The notes: a model not told the origin generated them from the letters alone. A stretch of 64,000 nucleotides of DNA from Marinilabiliaceae bacterium JC040 (GCA_022496785.1 SNAP01000003.1:190447-254446); one strand, 5' to 3'. Positions 17,561-28,118 are shown, counted from the stretch's first letter. Made by a program: numbers and translations.

Positions 17561-18226
17561 TTATTTACCTTGTTTAAAACGTTTTACTGAATCTATAACA
17601 ATAAACATACTTGCTAATAGAATACAAATTAATAAAGGAAATACTTTAACGTAAGCACCTGGTATTGACTCTATATAAAAAATAGGAACTACAGATGTAG
17701 CAATTAAAGTATTAATAATTCTTCTTCCCCACCTTGGTTCCAAAATTATCCAAGCTGATAAGAAATAAGATAACAAACCAGCTAGAAACCAAGGATATAC
17801 TGTTTGTAGTGCACTAATAATAATTTCACAAGAGAAGTGAATATTCATGAATAAGATTAGACTTACAATATTAATTAGATAGACAATTACAAGTATAAAG
17901 GCACCTATAAATAAAGTCCAATTAATAATAGTGAACTTCTTTAATGGCAAATGCAATGCTAGTTTCAAACGTTTTGATACCATCTCTGGTACAAATTGAG
18001 ATAATGCAATCATAAAAGAAAATAATAATGGAAAATACTTCATTATCCTAAATAAAAATTGATTCCTATCTATTATTACAGACCATATATGAGCTCCACC
18101 AACCATTCTAAGACTATAACCTACTTTTATATACATATAAGAATGAAGTGCTATTGTTATTAATAATATTAGAAAGATAAAAAGCCTTGTTTTTATCCAT
18201 TCTTTATACATTACTGATCTAAACAT
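17561..18226 (-). CDS. ABC-2-like transporter permease
   Basis: A 221-residue polytopic protein with about six hydrophobic segments beginning at residue 15 (RLFIFLILLITIALHSYMYI). It contains no ATP-binding motifs, and its position 3 nt downstream of an ABC ATPase gene indicates the membrane subunit. Substrate unknown. Confidence 0.75.
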   Translation of the reverse strand: MFRSVMYKEWIKTRLFIFLILLITIALHSYMYIKVGYSLRMVGGAHIWSVIIDRNQFLFRIMKYFPLLFSFMIALSQFVPEMVSKRLKLALHLPLKKFTIINWTLFIGAFILVIVYLINIVSLILFMNIHFSCEIIISALQTVYPWFLAGLLSYFLSAWIILEPRWGRRIINTLIATSVVPIFYIESIPGAYVKVFPLLICILLASMFIVIDSVKRFKQGK

Positions 18227-18229
18227 TTT

Positions 18230-18946
18230 CTAATACTTTCCTGTTAAACCTATAAATATTTTTTCTAAACTATCATATTCACTATATTCTTTCATTATAT
18301 CTTCAACTGGTTTCTGCATTAAAATCTTTCCATAATCCATAATAATACAATCATCTATCAGTTGCTCCATATCTTGAATAATATGAGAAGTAACAAATAC
18401 TGTTTTTGATTCAGCACTTGCATACTCTTTTAAATATTCAACAAAAAGTAATCTATATCCTGGATCTAATCCCATTGAAAAATCATCTAGTATTAATAAT
18501 TCAGGATTTTGAGCTAAAATCAAACCTAGTGCTACTTGTGAACGCTGTCCACAAGACATCTTTGATAATCTTTGAGTATGAGTCACATGCATTTTATTCA
18601 TTAAATCGTAATATGCATCTTTATTCCAATTCGGAAAGAATGAAGAGTAATATTTTTCTATTTGTTTTATGTTCATAAACGAATACTGTATATGTCCCTC
18701 TAAAAGAAGACCTATTTTACTCTTGGTTTCAGGAGATAAATTATTAGAATCTTCACCAAACAACTTACACTCACCACTCTTTGCTTTTAAATATCCCATG
18801 AGAATATTTATTGTTGTTGTTTTTCCTGTTCCATTTTTACCCAAAAGACCTACTATTTTACCTTTTTCTACAGTAATATTTAGATCTTTATAGATACATC
18901 TTTCCCCATAATAATGAGTAAGATGATTACATTCTATTATATTCAT
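18230..18946 (-). CDS. ABC transporter ATP-binding protein
   Basis: A 238-residue nucleotide-binding subunit. Walker A GLLGKNGTGKTTT is at about residues 33-45. The signature is SCGQRSQV near 138, and Walker B LLILDDFSMGLDP near 155. The switch His is in TSHI near 190. The residue after the Walker B Asp is Asp rather than the usual catalytic Glu (LDDF instead of LDEP), a conservative but notable change. It is coupled to the permease 3 nt downstream and lies 9 nt after the beta-barrel gene. Confidence 0.92.
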   Translation of the reverse strand: MNIIECNHLTHYYGERCIYKDLNITVEKGKIVGLLGKNGTGKTTTINILMGYLKAKSGECKLFGEDSNNLSPETKSKIGLLLEGHIQYSFMNIKQIEKYYSSFFPNWNKDAYYDLMNKMHVTHTQRLSKMSCGQRSQVALGLILAQNPELLILDDFSMGLDPGYRLLFVEYLKEYASAESKTVFVTSHIIQDMEQLIDDCIIMDYGKILMQKPVEDIMKEYSEYDSLEKIFIGLTGKY

Positions 18947-18955
18947 TTTAATTTT

Positions 18956-20431
18956 TTAAAATATTATTCCAATTTTGAAGATTGATTGATGAGATAAATT
19001 ATATATTGAAGATTTTTCAACTTTAGATTTTAGTGATAATGCTAATTGATATTTCTCATTAATTCTATACTTATAAATTACATTTAGCCCCATCTTATAT
19101 TTATTTGAACTTAGATAATTGTAATTTGGTTCTAAAACTTTAGCCTTTATATCTTCCATTTTAGAATGATCTACAAACTGATATTTAGATTTCAGATTTC
19201 TAGAATATCCTAATAATGCTTCTAGTGAAAGATTCTTAAATTTGATTAATGAAGATATATTTAGAATTCCAGTAGAAATATCAATGTAGTCATTTGTTAT
19301 TTTATATTCTTCTTTATATTTATAAAATCCTAAGTCTAATATTAAATTAAACTTTTGGTTTATAGAAGAATACATATTTGAATTTATTAATCGATAAGAC
19401 ATTATATCCATATTAGAATATGATGTAATCTTACGATATTGTCCAGATCCTATCGATTCATATACATTCTCTGTATTTTTGTGTTTTAGATAATTAACTA
19501 ATAATTTGCTAACAAAATTATCAGAAATTCTTTTCCCAAAACTAATATCGAAAGAGTTTCTACTTTGATTAGCAAGATTAATATCTTGATTTAATGATAA
19601 ATCATGATTTAAATTAATATGCTTGTAATTTATCAATGCAAAGTATCCTTTTAAATTATGTTTAAATAATTGTAAGGAAAGAGTGTATGTTTGCATATCA
19701 TGATATATAGTGAAATTTCTAAACATCATAGAAAAAATCCTATCATAATATCCAAATCCCTTCATGAAATACATTTTTACTTTATCTCCCTCACGAAAAA
19801 CTTTTAGAATATTTGCTTGATTATAAATATCAATATTAAAAGAAAATCCTAGAATATAATGATTTCTAATTTGCCTTGAAATACCCAAATTTAAAGAATA
19901 CTGAGAAATAATATTTCGAGGTCGAGGATCTTTCTTTCCGAACTCATACATTGCCCTATATTTACCAAAAATTCCTATTCTATTTTTACCTAAAATATTA
20001 GAATAACCACCTGAAAACATATATTCTTCAGAATTTAGATCAATATTCCCCTTATTAAAAAGTACATAAGGATATAAATATTCATAATCTGATGACTTTA
20101 GCCACCCTACATTTTTATCTTTACTAGTTCTATAATTCAGTGAACCATAATATAATACCTTCTTATTTTTTATATAAGAATTTGTAGTAAAAAGATAATT
20201 CTCTGATTTATCTGCATTTTGTACTAATCTATTCTTTTCAGAAATATCAAATCCAGAATTTATTTCCCAATATGAATATCTATACTTATAGTATTTTGTA
20301 GCAGGATTATTAAATAGAGATGAAAAATACTTATCACATTGTAATGATTCTATTTTTGTATATCTATATTCTTGAGCATTACAATAAGTAATAAGAAACA
20401 GTAAAATTAAAAATATTATACCCTTTTTCAT
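18956..20431 (-). CDS. Outer-membrane beta-barrel protein (DUF6850-like)
   Basis: A 491-residue protein with a signal peptide (cleavage after YCNAQ). The remainder is alternating amphipathic strands rich in Tyr, Asn and Ser, ending in FKIGIIF, a terminal aromatic strand typical of BAM-assembled barrels. It resembles a Bacteroidales family annotated as DUF6850 that accompanies DUF4876 genes. It may form an outer-membrane channel for the operon; this is inference. Confidence 0.7.
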   Translation of the reverse strand: MKKGIIFLILLFLITYCNAQEYRYTKIESLQCDKYFSSLFNNPATKYYKYRYSYWEINSGFDISEKNRLVQNADKSENYLFTTNSYIKNKKVLYYGSLNYRTSKDKNVGWLKSSDYEYLYPYVLFNKGNIDLNSEEYMFSGGYSNILGKNRIGIFGKYRAMYEFGKKDPRPRNIISQYSLNLGISRQIRNHYILGFSFNIDIYNQANILKVFREGDKVKMYFMKGFGYYDRIFSMMFRNFTIYHDMQTYTLSLQLFKHNLKGYFALINYKHINLNHDLSLNQDINLANQSRNSFDISFGKRISDNFVSKLLVNYLKHKNTENVYESIGSGQYRKITSYSNMDIMSYRLINSNMYSSINQKFNLILDLGFYKYKEEYKITNDYIDISTGILNISSLIKFKNLSLEALLGYSRNLKSKYQFVDHSKMEDIKAKVLEPNYNYLSSNKYKMGLNVIYKYRINEKYQLALSLKSKVEKSSIYNLSHQSIFKIGIIF

Positions 20432-20450
20432 CTCTATAAAATTCTATTAA

Positions 20451-21710
20451 TTATTTAATATATCCTGGACTAGGCACCACTGTTGAATTAAAATCCACAG
20501 TAGAATTATTTGTATCCATTAATACCTTTCTTCCCTTTTCATTTATATATGAAACTCTTCTTTGTACACTTTTTCCATATCTAGAAGCATCTCCATCTCC
20601 AGAATGTGTATATCCCATATCTAAAGATTTATCTATTGTTAACCATTTAAAATCTGATGGAATTCCTAGAGTAACAGCATCTAACACCAAAGAATTTTTC
20701 ACAGTATATCCAAAGAAGTCCATCTTTATTGGATCAGGAATATATGGACTTACGAACATATAGTAATAATTATGAGCATTCTCAGCTAAAAATAATTTCT
20801 CTGACTTATCCATTTTGAAAAGTATAAAACTATTTACACCGCTATTATTTAGAGACCAAACAGTTTCCGTATCACAATATATTCTATTCATATTGACAAC
20901 ACGCGGATTATCAATATCATCACTATTTTTACCTTCATCATACCATTCAAATTGAGCTTTAGATAAGTCTACTGAATTATTATTAACTTTTGTATGATCG
21001 ATAGCTTGGTCAGCAATAAGTATCGATTCTCCTGGCTTTATAGGATAATCCTTACCACTACCAGGAATCTGATATATGGTTTGAACTACTACCTTTTTAT
21101 CCATTACATAAGGTAGAAATTTTTCTTTAATATTTGTTGAAAAAGCCCCTTCCCCAATACATAAACCATCTGCATATAATACTTTTGAAGAATTATTATA
21201 TATTTCAAAAAAACAATCCGATGTGTACATTTTCAAATCACCAGTTCTACTACCTGAGAAGTATATCTCAGAAAACACAAAACCTTTAGTATTAAAAGAT
21301 GAATATAATTCTACGTCAATATTTTTGTTCTTACCATTAACTGCAATATTATAAACCATACCTTTAAGATCTTGTTTTCTATCAATTATAGCTCCTAGCA
21401 ATTCTTTTTCAGCACCTATATCAGGTATTTCCGATTTATAAGAAACTTCTGCAGTAATCATTATATCATATAATCCCTCATCAACAACAATTGGTAAAGT
21501 CCCTTGATAGTCTTTTTTTATAATCTTTCCAGTAGAATTATTCTTTAACTCAACCTTAATATTAGACAATTCTGATCCTTTAAATATTTCCTCTTTTAAA
21601 TTACATTTAAAAGATAAATTTACTTTCTTTATTTCATTTTCATCCTTACATGAAATGAAATTACTTATGACAAAGACTACTACTAATATCTTTATTACAC
21701 GACTATTCAT
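20451..21710 (-). CDS. DUF4876-like lipoprotein (copy 2)
   Basis: A 419-residue lipoprotein (SNFISCKDE). It begins with an immunoglobulin-like strand region (NIKVELKNNSTGKI). A larger domain contains EIYFSGSRTGD, FFEIYNNSSKVLYADGLCIGE and, near the C-terminus, SLDMGYTHSGDGDASRYGKS. The EIYFSGS and EIYNNS pattern suggests a lamin-tail-like beta sandwich. It is a close paralogue of the preceding gene, so it arose by tandem duplication. Probably surface-exposed and partnered with the TonB receptor upstream. Confidence 0.78.
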   Translation of the reverse strand: MNSRVIKILVVVFVISNFISCKDENEIKKVNLSFKCNLKEEIFKGSELSNIKVELKNNSTGKIIKKDYQGTLPIVVDEGLYDIMITAEVSYKSEIPDIGAEKELLGAIIDRKQDLKGMVYNIAVNGKNKNIDVELYSSFNTKGFVFSEIYFSGSRTGDLKMYTSDCFFEIYNNSSKVLYADGLCIGEGAFSTNIKEKFLPYVMDKKVVVQTIYQIPGSGKDYPIKPGESILIADQAIDHTKVNNNSVDLSKAQFEWYDEGKNSDDIDNPRVVNMNRIYCDTETVWSLNNSGVNSFILFKMDKSEKLFLAENAHNYYYMFVSPYIPDPIKMDFFGYTVKNSLVLDAVTLGIPSDFKWLTIDKSLDMGYTHSGDGDASRYGKSVQRRVSYINEKGRKVLMDTNNSTVDFNSTVVPSPGYIK

Positions 21711-21732
21711 TATACGCTATATTATTTTTACT

Positions 21733-23019
21733 TTAATTAATTGATTTTGGTGTTGGCATTACTGTAGAATTAAAATCCACTGTAGAATTATTTGTATCCA
21801 TCAACACCTTTTTCCCATCAGCATTTATATAAGAGATCTTTCGCTGTACACTTTTTCCATATCTAGAAGCATCTCCATCTCCAGAATGTGTATATCCCAT
21901 ATCTAAAGATTCATCTATTACTAACCATTTAAAACGAGAAGGAGTTGTTATATTAACAGCATCTATTATTAAAGAATTATTTACAGTATATCCAAAAAAA
22001 GGTTTACGAACTGGCTTAGGAAGTCTTGGATGTTCAAACATATAATAATAATCAAACTTATTAGCAGCTAAAAAATCACTTTCTTTCTTATCTAATCTAA
22101 AAAGTATATAAGAATTCTGCCCATTACTATTTAAATTCCAAATAGTTTCCGTATAGCAATAGATTTTATTCATATTCGGAACTTCAGGGTTATCTGTATC
22201 TCTATTTTTATCATCTTTATCAAACCATTCAAAATTAGCATTTGATAAATCAACAGATTTACTATTCTTTTCTTTGTGATTTTGTGCCATATCAGCTATC
22301 AGTATACATTCTCCTGGCTTTACAGGATAATCTTTCCCTGATCCTGGTATTTGATAAATAGCTTTAACAACTACATTTTTATTTATAATATCTTTAATAA
22401 GAATATTTGTCTTATCCTGTTTATAATCTTGTTTTATGGTTGTAGCAAATGCACTTTCACCTATACATAAACCATCTGCATAAAGAACCTCAGACGAATT
22501 ATTATATATTTCAAAATAAGCATCCGACCTATATATTTTATTTTCAGGTGTTTTACTACCAGAGAAATATATTTCAGAAAGAACAAATCCTTCACTTGAG
22601 TGAAATGTATAAAGATCAACATCTAGATTTTTCTTCTGCCCATGCAAAGCAATTTGGTATAAAACTCCTCTTACCTTCTGAGTTTTAATTGCATTAGCTC
22701 CTAATAATTGCTTATTATCTTCCTTCACATCAGGAACTTCTGTTGAGAAAGAAACCTTTGCAAATATTGTAATATCATATAATCCCTCATCAATTGAAAT
22801 AGATTTTCCCTCAGTATAAACTTTTTTACTTATTTTTCCTGTTGAATTATTCTTTAACTCAATCATAATATCAGACAATTCTCCTCCTTTAAATATATCC
22901 TCTTTTAAAGAACATTTTAAAGACACATCAACTTTCTTTATTTCCTCATCATCAGTACATGATACTATGGTAAATAAAGCCAGTATTAATATAAATCCAT
23001 TCAATAACTTTCTTAACAT
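21733..23019 (-). CDS. DUF4876-like lipoprotein (copy 1)
   Basis: A 428-residue lipoprotein (FTIVSCTDD) of the same family as the gene that follows it 22 nt downstream. The two share almost the whole length. The C-terminal ~60 residues are nearly identical, including DMGYTHSGDGDASRYGKSV and VLMDTNNSTVDFNSTV; the N-terminal strand region and central loops differ. It lies 13 nt downstream of the TonB-receptor gene. No catalytic residues are evident. Confidence 0.78.
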   Translation of the reverse strand: MLRKLLNGFILILALFTIVSCTDDEEIKKVDVSLKCSLKEDIFKGGELSDIMIELKNNSTGKISKKVYTEGKSISIDEGLYDITIFAKVSFSTEVPDVKEDNKQLLGANAIKTQKVRGVLYQIALHGQKKNLDVDLYTFHSSEGFVLSEIYFSGSKTPENKIYRSDAYFEIYNNSSEVLYADGLCIGESAFATTIKQDYKQDKTNILIKDIINKNVVVKAIYQIPGSGKDYPVKPGECILIADMAQNHKEKNSKSVDLSNANFEWFDKDDKNRDTDNPEVPNMNKIYCYTETIWNLNSNGQNSYILFRLDKKESDFLAANKFDYYYMFEHPRLPKPVRKPFFGYTVNNSLIIDAVNITTPSRFKWLVIDESLDMGYTHSGDGDASRYGKSVQRKISYINADGKKVLMDTNNSTVDFNSTVMPTPKSIN

Positions 23020-23032
23020 AACTGTATTAATT

Positions 23033-25777
23033 TTATAATTTTATATTTAATTCCATTCCAAAATAAGGGCTTGTTCTTCTTTTCATACTTATACCATTAT
23101 GCTCTATTGGTTTCAAATATGATACTAATCTATTTACATACATAGACAAAGATATATTACTGTTGAATTTCTTTGTTATTTTAAAATTCAGACTCATCTC
23201 TATAGGCATTTTATTCTTTTCAAACATTGAATCAGTATATTGCATTATCAACATTTTTAATTTCATATCTTTTTCACTATCACTAGTAAAATTGTGAATA
23301 CTTCCATCTTTAGAGATATATTGTATAGGTCTTGGATCTTTTTTTATTTTTTGAGAATAAGAGTACCACATAATCTCCAATAAACTTGAAAATATTATAT
23401 TACTATCAAAAAATTGAGTATCAAATCTAAAATTAGTATTAAATCTATCTCGATCCGTTCCATTATTCCAATCATAAACTCCAATATAATTATATCTCTC
23501 ACCTAGAATAACTACATTCTTTCGTCTGAGAACTTTTTGACTATCAGAATATCTTGTTCTAAACCAAGCACCACTAACTGTTAATCTTGTAGATAAAAGT
23601 TCAATTCTTTCAAAAGATAATTGATATTCTATACCTCGCTTTTCCAATAAAGCACCATTACTTGTTTTGTTATACATATATAGTGCAGTATCTAATTTAT
23701 ATGTCATATCATCCAAATCTGGCTTAGATGTAATATTAGCATGATCTATAGAACTATTATCATAGACCTTATTAGTAAAAGATCTGTATCCCTTAGAGTC
23801 TCTATAACCTGAACTTAATTTTTCTATAAATGCTGTTAACGAAAAACTATTCCCTCCAAAATTAAAATCAAAACCTAATTCAAATTTCTTATTATCAGCC
23901 TCTTTAATATTATAATTTGTAGGATCCACTATATGTGTATCAAAAACTATTCTTCGGTAAGCTTCATTTGTGTGATAATAATTTAGTAACTGCAAATCAA
24001 AATATTGCTTTTGAGGATATAAATGTGTCAAAACAGGAAAACGCTTATGATGTCCATATCCCAAATTAATACCTATAGTAGAATTATAATTCAAGAAGTT
24101 AAATGAAGGGAACTTAAAAATTAAATTAAACCTTGGTTCTATAAATATTTTATTAGATATTGAATACTTACTTGCTATATTTAATAATTTTGTAGTCCTT
24201 ATTCCTACATTTAAATTTAAAACATACTCATTAAAGATAAAGGACAACTTATCTTCCAAATAAGAAGATAATCTTTGTAAAGATGGAACATCGCGATATT
24301 GTCTTGCTCTCTCACTAGCTAAAAACAAAGGTCGATAAGGATCATATATTTCACCTCTTCCATAATTTTTATCATACTTATAATCGAAACCTAAAGATAT
24401 TTCCTGCTTTACATGCTTAAAGTCATATTGGAAATCAAAATTCAAGCTAGAAAATAAATTAAAAGGTTTAGCATCTGATTTAAAATTTGCTTGATATTTA
24501 AATGGTAAATAAACTCCATCGTGTATCCCTTCTTTTTTTACTCTTGTCCAAGGAATATCTCTTTCTTGTGAAATTAATAAATCTCTAATTTGTTTATTAT
24601 GAGTGTAAGAAGAAGATATATTAAAATCCATTCTTTTAAGAAAACTACTTTTATTCTTTCTCCAAATAATCCCTGCTGAAGATCGTATTTTATTATATGA
24701 ATTTTTATAATAATCCTTTCTTCCATTATTAATTTCCTTATCTTCTTTCTCATCATCGAAAGAGCCTGTGTAATCAATACTTGCTTTTATATCAAAAATA
24801 TTCTCATTTCCCTTTATACGCTTATTATATCTTACAGAAGAAGTTATTCTTTTATAATTAGATAAATCATTACAAGGATCTATTTTATAATTTAAATAAT
24901 CTATTCCTACATTTATAAAAGATTTATTCCCTAATTCATAACCTTTCCCCAAATAAAACAATTTAGAATTAGGACTAGCTTTTAACCTTGCTCTATATCT
25001 TGATTTACCTGTTCTTCTTTTAATCTTTATTAAACCACTATTTAAATCTCCATATTTAACAGAAGGAATACCTCTTACTATTTCCACTTTTTCAATATCA
25101 TCAGTAGATATTTTTCTTAAATCTAAACCAAATCCAGTGTTATTTCTATTATTAATTTTTCTATCATAACATCCATCAATAGATTGCAAATTTGCATCAT
25201 TAGAAAGAGGCATTCCATCCATTAGTATAGAAGTCCCTAAAGATGTATTCACATCACTTCCAACTTGCCGCATAGAAACAATATTAACTTTTCCCATTGA
25301 GGGATCGATAGATGAATTCCCTGGTAACAACTCTAATAATTCTTTAAAACTTGTAGGTTGTAAATGACTTATTGCATTTTTATCTATTTTAGAACTTGTA
25401 TTCTCTTTTCTACTCTCTTTTGCTATTACAATAATTTCTTTTAATTGAAGATTCTCAGATTTTAAAAATATCTGTAAATTTTCTTTTCGGAAAGGAATAC
25501 TAATCTTAATTTGATAAGTCTTATAACCTAAAGAACTCACAACTAAAGTATACTCTCCTTTAGGTATTTTATTTATTTCAAAGTTTCCATTTTCATCACA
25601 AGTTGTCCATTTATTAATTTCTTTAAAACCAACAACAGCCATAAATAGATTTTCTTTATTATTTTTATCTTTAACATTTCCCAAAAGATTTGTATTTTCT
25701 TGACAATACACTCTAAAAGGAAGTAATAAAGTAATCAAAATAACAAAGATGGATATATATAGTAATTTCTTGTTCAT
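23033..25777 (-). CDS. TonB-dependent outer-membrane receptor
   Basis: A 914-residue receptor. A signal peptide (cleavage near RVYCQ) is followed by a carboxypeptidase-like regulatory domain (about 28-110; GNVKDKNNKENLFMAVVGFKE). A plug domain comes next, with ILMDGMPLSNDANLQSIDG and the KVEIVRGIPSVKYGD signature, and a beta barrel ends in FGMELNIKL. First gene of an eight-gene operon with a good promoter. Ligand unknown; the absence of SusD or glycosidase genes argues against polysaccharide, and a metal chelate or peptide is a reasonable guess. Confidence 0.88.
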   Translation of the reverse strand: MNKKLLYISIFVILITLLLPFRVYCQENTNLLGNVKDKNNKENLFMAVVGFKEINKWTTCDENGNFEINKIPKGEYTLVVSSLGYKTYQIKISIPFRKENLQIFLKSENLQLKEIIVIAKESRKENTSSKIDKNAISHLQPTSFKELLELLPGNSSIDPSMGKVNIVSMRQVGSDVNTSLGTSILMDGMPLSNDANLQSIDGCYDRKINNRNNTGFGLDLRKISTDDIEKVEIVRGIPSVKYGDLNSGLIKIKRRTGKSRYRARLKASPNSKLFYLGKGYELGNKSFINVGIDYLNYKIDPCNDLSNYKRITSSVRYNKRIKGNENIFDIKASIDYTGSFDDEKEDKEINNGRKDYYKNSYNKIRSSAGIIWRKNKSSFLKRMDFNISSSYTHNKQIRDLLISQERDIPWTRVKKEGIHDGVYLPFKYQANFKSDAKPFNLFSSLNFDFQYDFKHVKQEISLGFDYKYDKNYGRGEIYDPYRPLFLASERARQYRDVPSLQRLSSYLEDKLSFIFNEYVLNLNVGIRTTKLLNIASKYSISNKIFIEPRFNLIFKFPSFNFLNYNSTIGINLGYGHHKRFPVLTHLYPQKQYFDLQLLNYYHTNEAYRRIVFDTHIVDPTNYNIKEADNKKFELGFDFNFGGNSFSLTAFIEKLSSGYRDSKGYRSFTNKVYDNSSIDHANITSKPDLDDMTYKLDTALYMYNKTSNGALLEKRGIEYQLSFERIELLSTRLTVSGAWFRTRYSDSQKVLRRKNVVILGERYNYIGVYDWNNGTDRDRFNTNFRFDTQFFDSNIIFSSLLEIMWYSYSQKIKKDPRPIQYISKDGSIHNFTSDSEKDMKLKMLIMQYTDSMFEKNKMPIEMSLNFKITKKFNSNISLSMYVNRLVSYLKPIEHNGISMKRRTSPYFGMELNIKL

Positions 25778-25796
25778 ATAGTATTATTTTCAAACG

Positions 25797-25827
25797 CAAA
25801 TGTATCTTAGTAAAACATCGAATACAA
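25797..25827 (-). promoter_or_regulatory. Promoter of the eight-gene TonB/DUF4876/ABC operon
   Basis: On the minus strand, TTG (25827-25825), exactly 20 nt, then TACATTTG (25804-25797), which ends about 19 nt before the ATG at 25777. A TATCTTTG box on the plus strand (25900-25907) serves the divergent peptidase gene. Confidence 0.72.
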
Positions 25828-25927
25828 TGATTATATTATATGATTTTTAGTATTTTTATCCTCCAAAATAAGTATACCAATTATTATACAATACTTAAGT
25901 ATCTTTGTAAAAATAAAATATATAATT

Positions 25928-27997
25928 ATGACATATTTCATTCTACCTGTACTAAATTGCAAAAATAATCCGCTATTAGAAAATTGGAACACAATTTATG
26001 AAACAATTCCTTTTAGTAAAATTTGTAATAATCACTACGAAGAAGCTTTTATAAAAGCAATAGAAGAAGGAAAAAAAGAAATTAATAGTATTATTGAAAA
26101 TACAGAAATTCCATCTTTTGAAAACACAATAGAAGCACTTGATAAAAGTGGTTCATTATTATCTAAAGTTGCAGGAGTTTTTTTCAATATTAAAGCAGCG
26201 AATTCTGATGATGAAATTCAAGAAATTGCAATCAAAGTTTCCCCTCTACTTTCTGAATACTCAAACTATATTAGCTTAAACGATGAATTATTTAAAAAAA
26301 TTAAATTAGTTTATAATCAGAAAGAAACTCTAAATCTTAATACAGAAGAAACAAGTCTTTTAGAAGACACTTATAAAGGTTTTGTTCGCTCAGGAGCAAA
26401 TCTTGAAGGAAAAGCAAAAGAAAGATATAAAGAAATTTCAACTCGATTATCAGAACTTGCTTTAAAATTTGAAGCTAATGAATTAAAAGAAACTCACGAC
26501 TTTAAACTTCACATCACTAATATTGAAGATTTAAAAGGTCTTACTGATAGTGCAATAGAAGCTGCTCAAATGGCAGCTCAAGAAGAAAAACTAGAAGGTT
26601 ATTTATTCACTCTCGAATTTCCTTCTTATATAGCTATTATGCGTTATGCTGAAAACAGATCATTGAGAGAACAAATGGCTAAAGCTAGAGGTTCAATAGC
26701 TTTCAAAAACAACGAATACAATAATACCAATATAATAAAAGAGACAACAAGTCTTCGTCTTGAGAAAGCAAATCTTCTAGGTTTCGAAACATATGCCGAT
26801 TTCATTCTTGACAATAGAATGGCAAAAGATGCTAAAACTGTCAATAAATTTCTTGATGACTTATATACTGCATCTCACAAATACACTATTGATGAAGTAA
26901 AAGAAGTTGAAGATTACGCTAGAAATAATGGTTTCAAAGAAGATATCTTTCAATCTTGGGATTTTGCTTTTTATTCTAGAAAACTTAAAGAAGAAAAATA
27001 CAAACTTGATGATGAAGAAGTAAAACAATACTTTCCTCTTAATAAAGTTCAAGAAGGAGTATTTGGATTAGCCAATAAGCTTTATGGGTTAAAATTTAAA
27101 GAAGTTCACAATATAGATAAATATCACAAAGATGTACAAACATACGAAGTAAGAGACGAGAGTAATAATTTCTTATCAATTCTCTATACAGATTTCTTTC
27201 CTCGTCCTTCCAAACAATCAGGAGCGTGGATGAATGATTTTCGTGAACAAAAAGTCATCAATGGTGAAGATATAAGACCTCATATTACCATTGTTATGAA
27301 CTTTAATAAACCTACAACAACGAAACCATCTCTATTGACTATTGGAGAAGTAACAACTTTCCTACATGAATTTGGGCATTCTCTTCATGGTATGCTATCA
27401 AAATGTAAATACTCTTCTCTTTCTGGTACAAGTGTTATGAGAGACTTTGTTGAACTTCCTTCTCAAATACATGAAAATTGGGCTATGGAAAAAGAATGGC
27501 TTGATACCTTTGCTGAGCATTATAAAACTGGAGAAAATATCCCAAATGAACTAATTGATAAAATTAAAAAATCTGATAATTTCTTAGCAGCATACAACAA
27601 CGACAGACAAGTTAGTTTTGGTTTAATTGATATGGCATATCATAGCATTAAAAAACCTATTCAATCTGAAATAATAGATTTTGAAAAGAATGTTTTCAAT
27701 AAAATTAATGTTCTTCCTCATATTGAAGGTTCTTGCTTCTCTACTGCTTTTGGACATATCTTTGCAGGAGGTTATGCTGCAGGATATTATGGATATAAGT
27801 GGGCTGAAGTTCTAGATGCTGATGCTTTCTCTCTTTTTAAAGAAAATGGTATCTTTGATAAAGCAACTGCTAAATCCTTTAAAGAGAATATTTTAGAAAG
27901 AGGAGGAACAGAACATCCAATGGATCTATATCTTCGTTTTAGAGGTAAAGAACCTAATAACCAAGCCTTATTAAGAAGAATGGGATTAATTAAATAA
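25928..27997 (+). CDS. M3 family oligopeptidase / peptidyl-dipeptidase
   Basis: A 689-residue zinc metallopeptidase of the thimet-oligopeptidase/Dcp family, degrading short peptides. The zinc motif HEFGHSLHG sits in TTFLHEFGHSLHGML (about residue 480), with the third ligand Glu in MRDFVELPSQIHENW. The C-terminal GYAAGYYGYKWAEVLDADAF is the conserved substrate-binding Tyr/Gly loop. There is no cleavable signal, so it is probably cytoplasmic. The first 13 residues (MTYFILPVLNCKN) precede the family's usual N-terminus (NPLLENWNT), but no later ATG fits, and the promoter box lies 20 nt upstream. Confidence 0.93.
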   Translation: MTYFILPVLNCKNNPLLENWNTIYETIPFSKICNNHYEEAFIKAIEEGKKEINSIIENTEIPSFENTIEALDKSGSLLSKVAGVFFNIKAANSDDEIQEIAIKVSPLLSEYSNYISLNDELFKKIKLVYNQKETLNLNTEETSLLEDTYKGFVRSGANLEGKAKERYKEISTRLSELALKFEANELKETHDFKLHITNIEDLKGLTDSAIEAAQMAAQEEKLEGYLFTLEFPSYIAIMRYAENRSLREQMAKARGSIAFKNNEYNNTNIIKETTSLRLEKANLLGFETYADFILDNRMAKDAKTVNKFLDDLYTASHKYTIDEVKEVEDYARNNGFKEDIFQSWDFAFYSRKLKEEKYKLDDEEVKQYFPLNKVQEGVFGLANKLYGLKFKEVHNIDKYHKDVQTYEVRDESNNFLSILYTDFFPRPSKQSGAWMNDFREQKVINGEDIRPHITIVMNFNKPTTTKPSLLTIGEVTTFLHEFGHSLHGMLSKCKYSSLSGTSVMRDFVELPSQIHENWAMEKEWLDTFAEHYKTGENIPNELIDKIKKSDNFLAAYNNDRQVSFGLIDMAYHSIKKPIQSEIIDFEKNVFNKINVLPHIEGSCFSTAFGHIFAGGYAAGYYGYKWAEVLDADAFSLFKENGIFDKATAKSFKENILERGGTEHPMDLYLRFRGKEPNNQALLRRMGLIK

Positions 27998-28083
27998 AAA
28001 GAATAGAAACATTTTTTGAAACCAAAATATTGTAAATAAATTCTATATCATACTTGTAAGAACAGATATTGATATTATTTGCT

Positions 28084-28091
28084 TATATTTG
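28084..28091 (+). promoter_or_regulatory. -7 box of era-der
   Basis: TATATTTG exactly fits TAnnTTTG. It overlaps a possible TTG start codon (28089), which supports the ATG at 28119 as the real start of era. Confidence 0.55.
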
Positions 28092-28118
28092 CGAGTTCAA
28101 ATATTAAATAGAAGATTA

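Noticed and set aside
28089-28118. TTG start giving era ten extra residues
   Set aside because: The codon is part of a TATATTTG promoter box and the extra residues do not resemble Era; the ATG at 28119 gives the canonical N-terminus.
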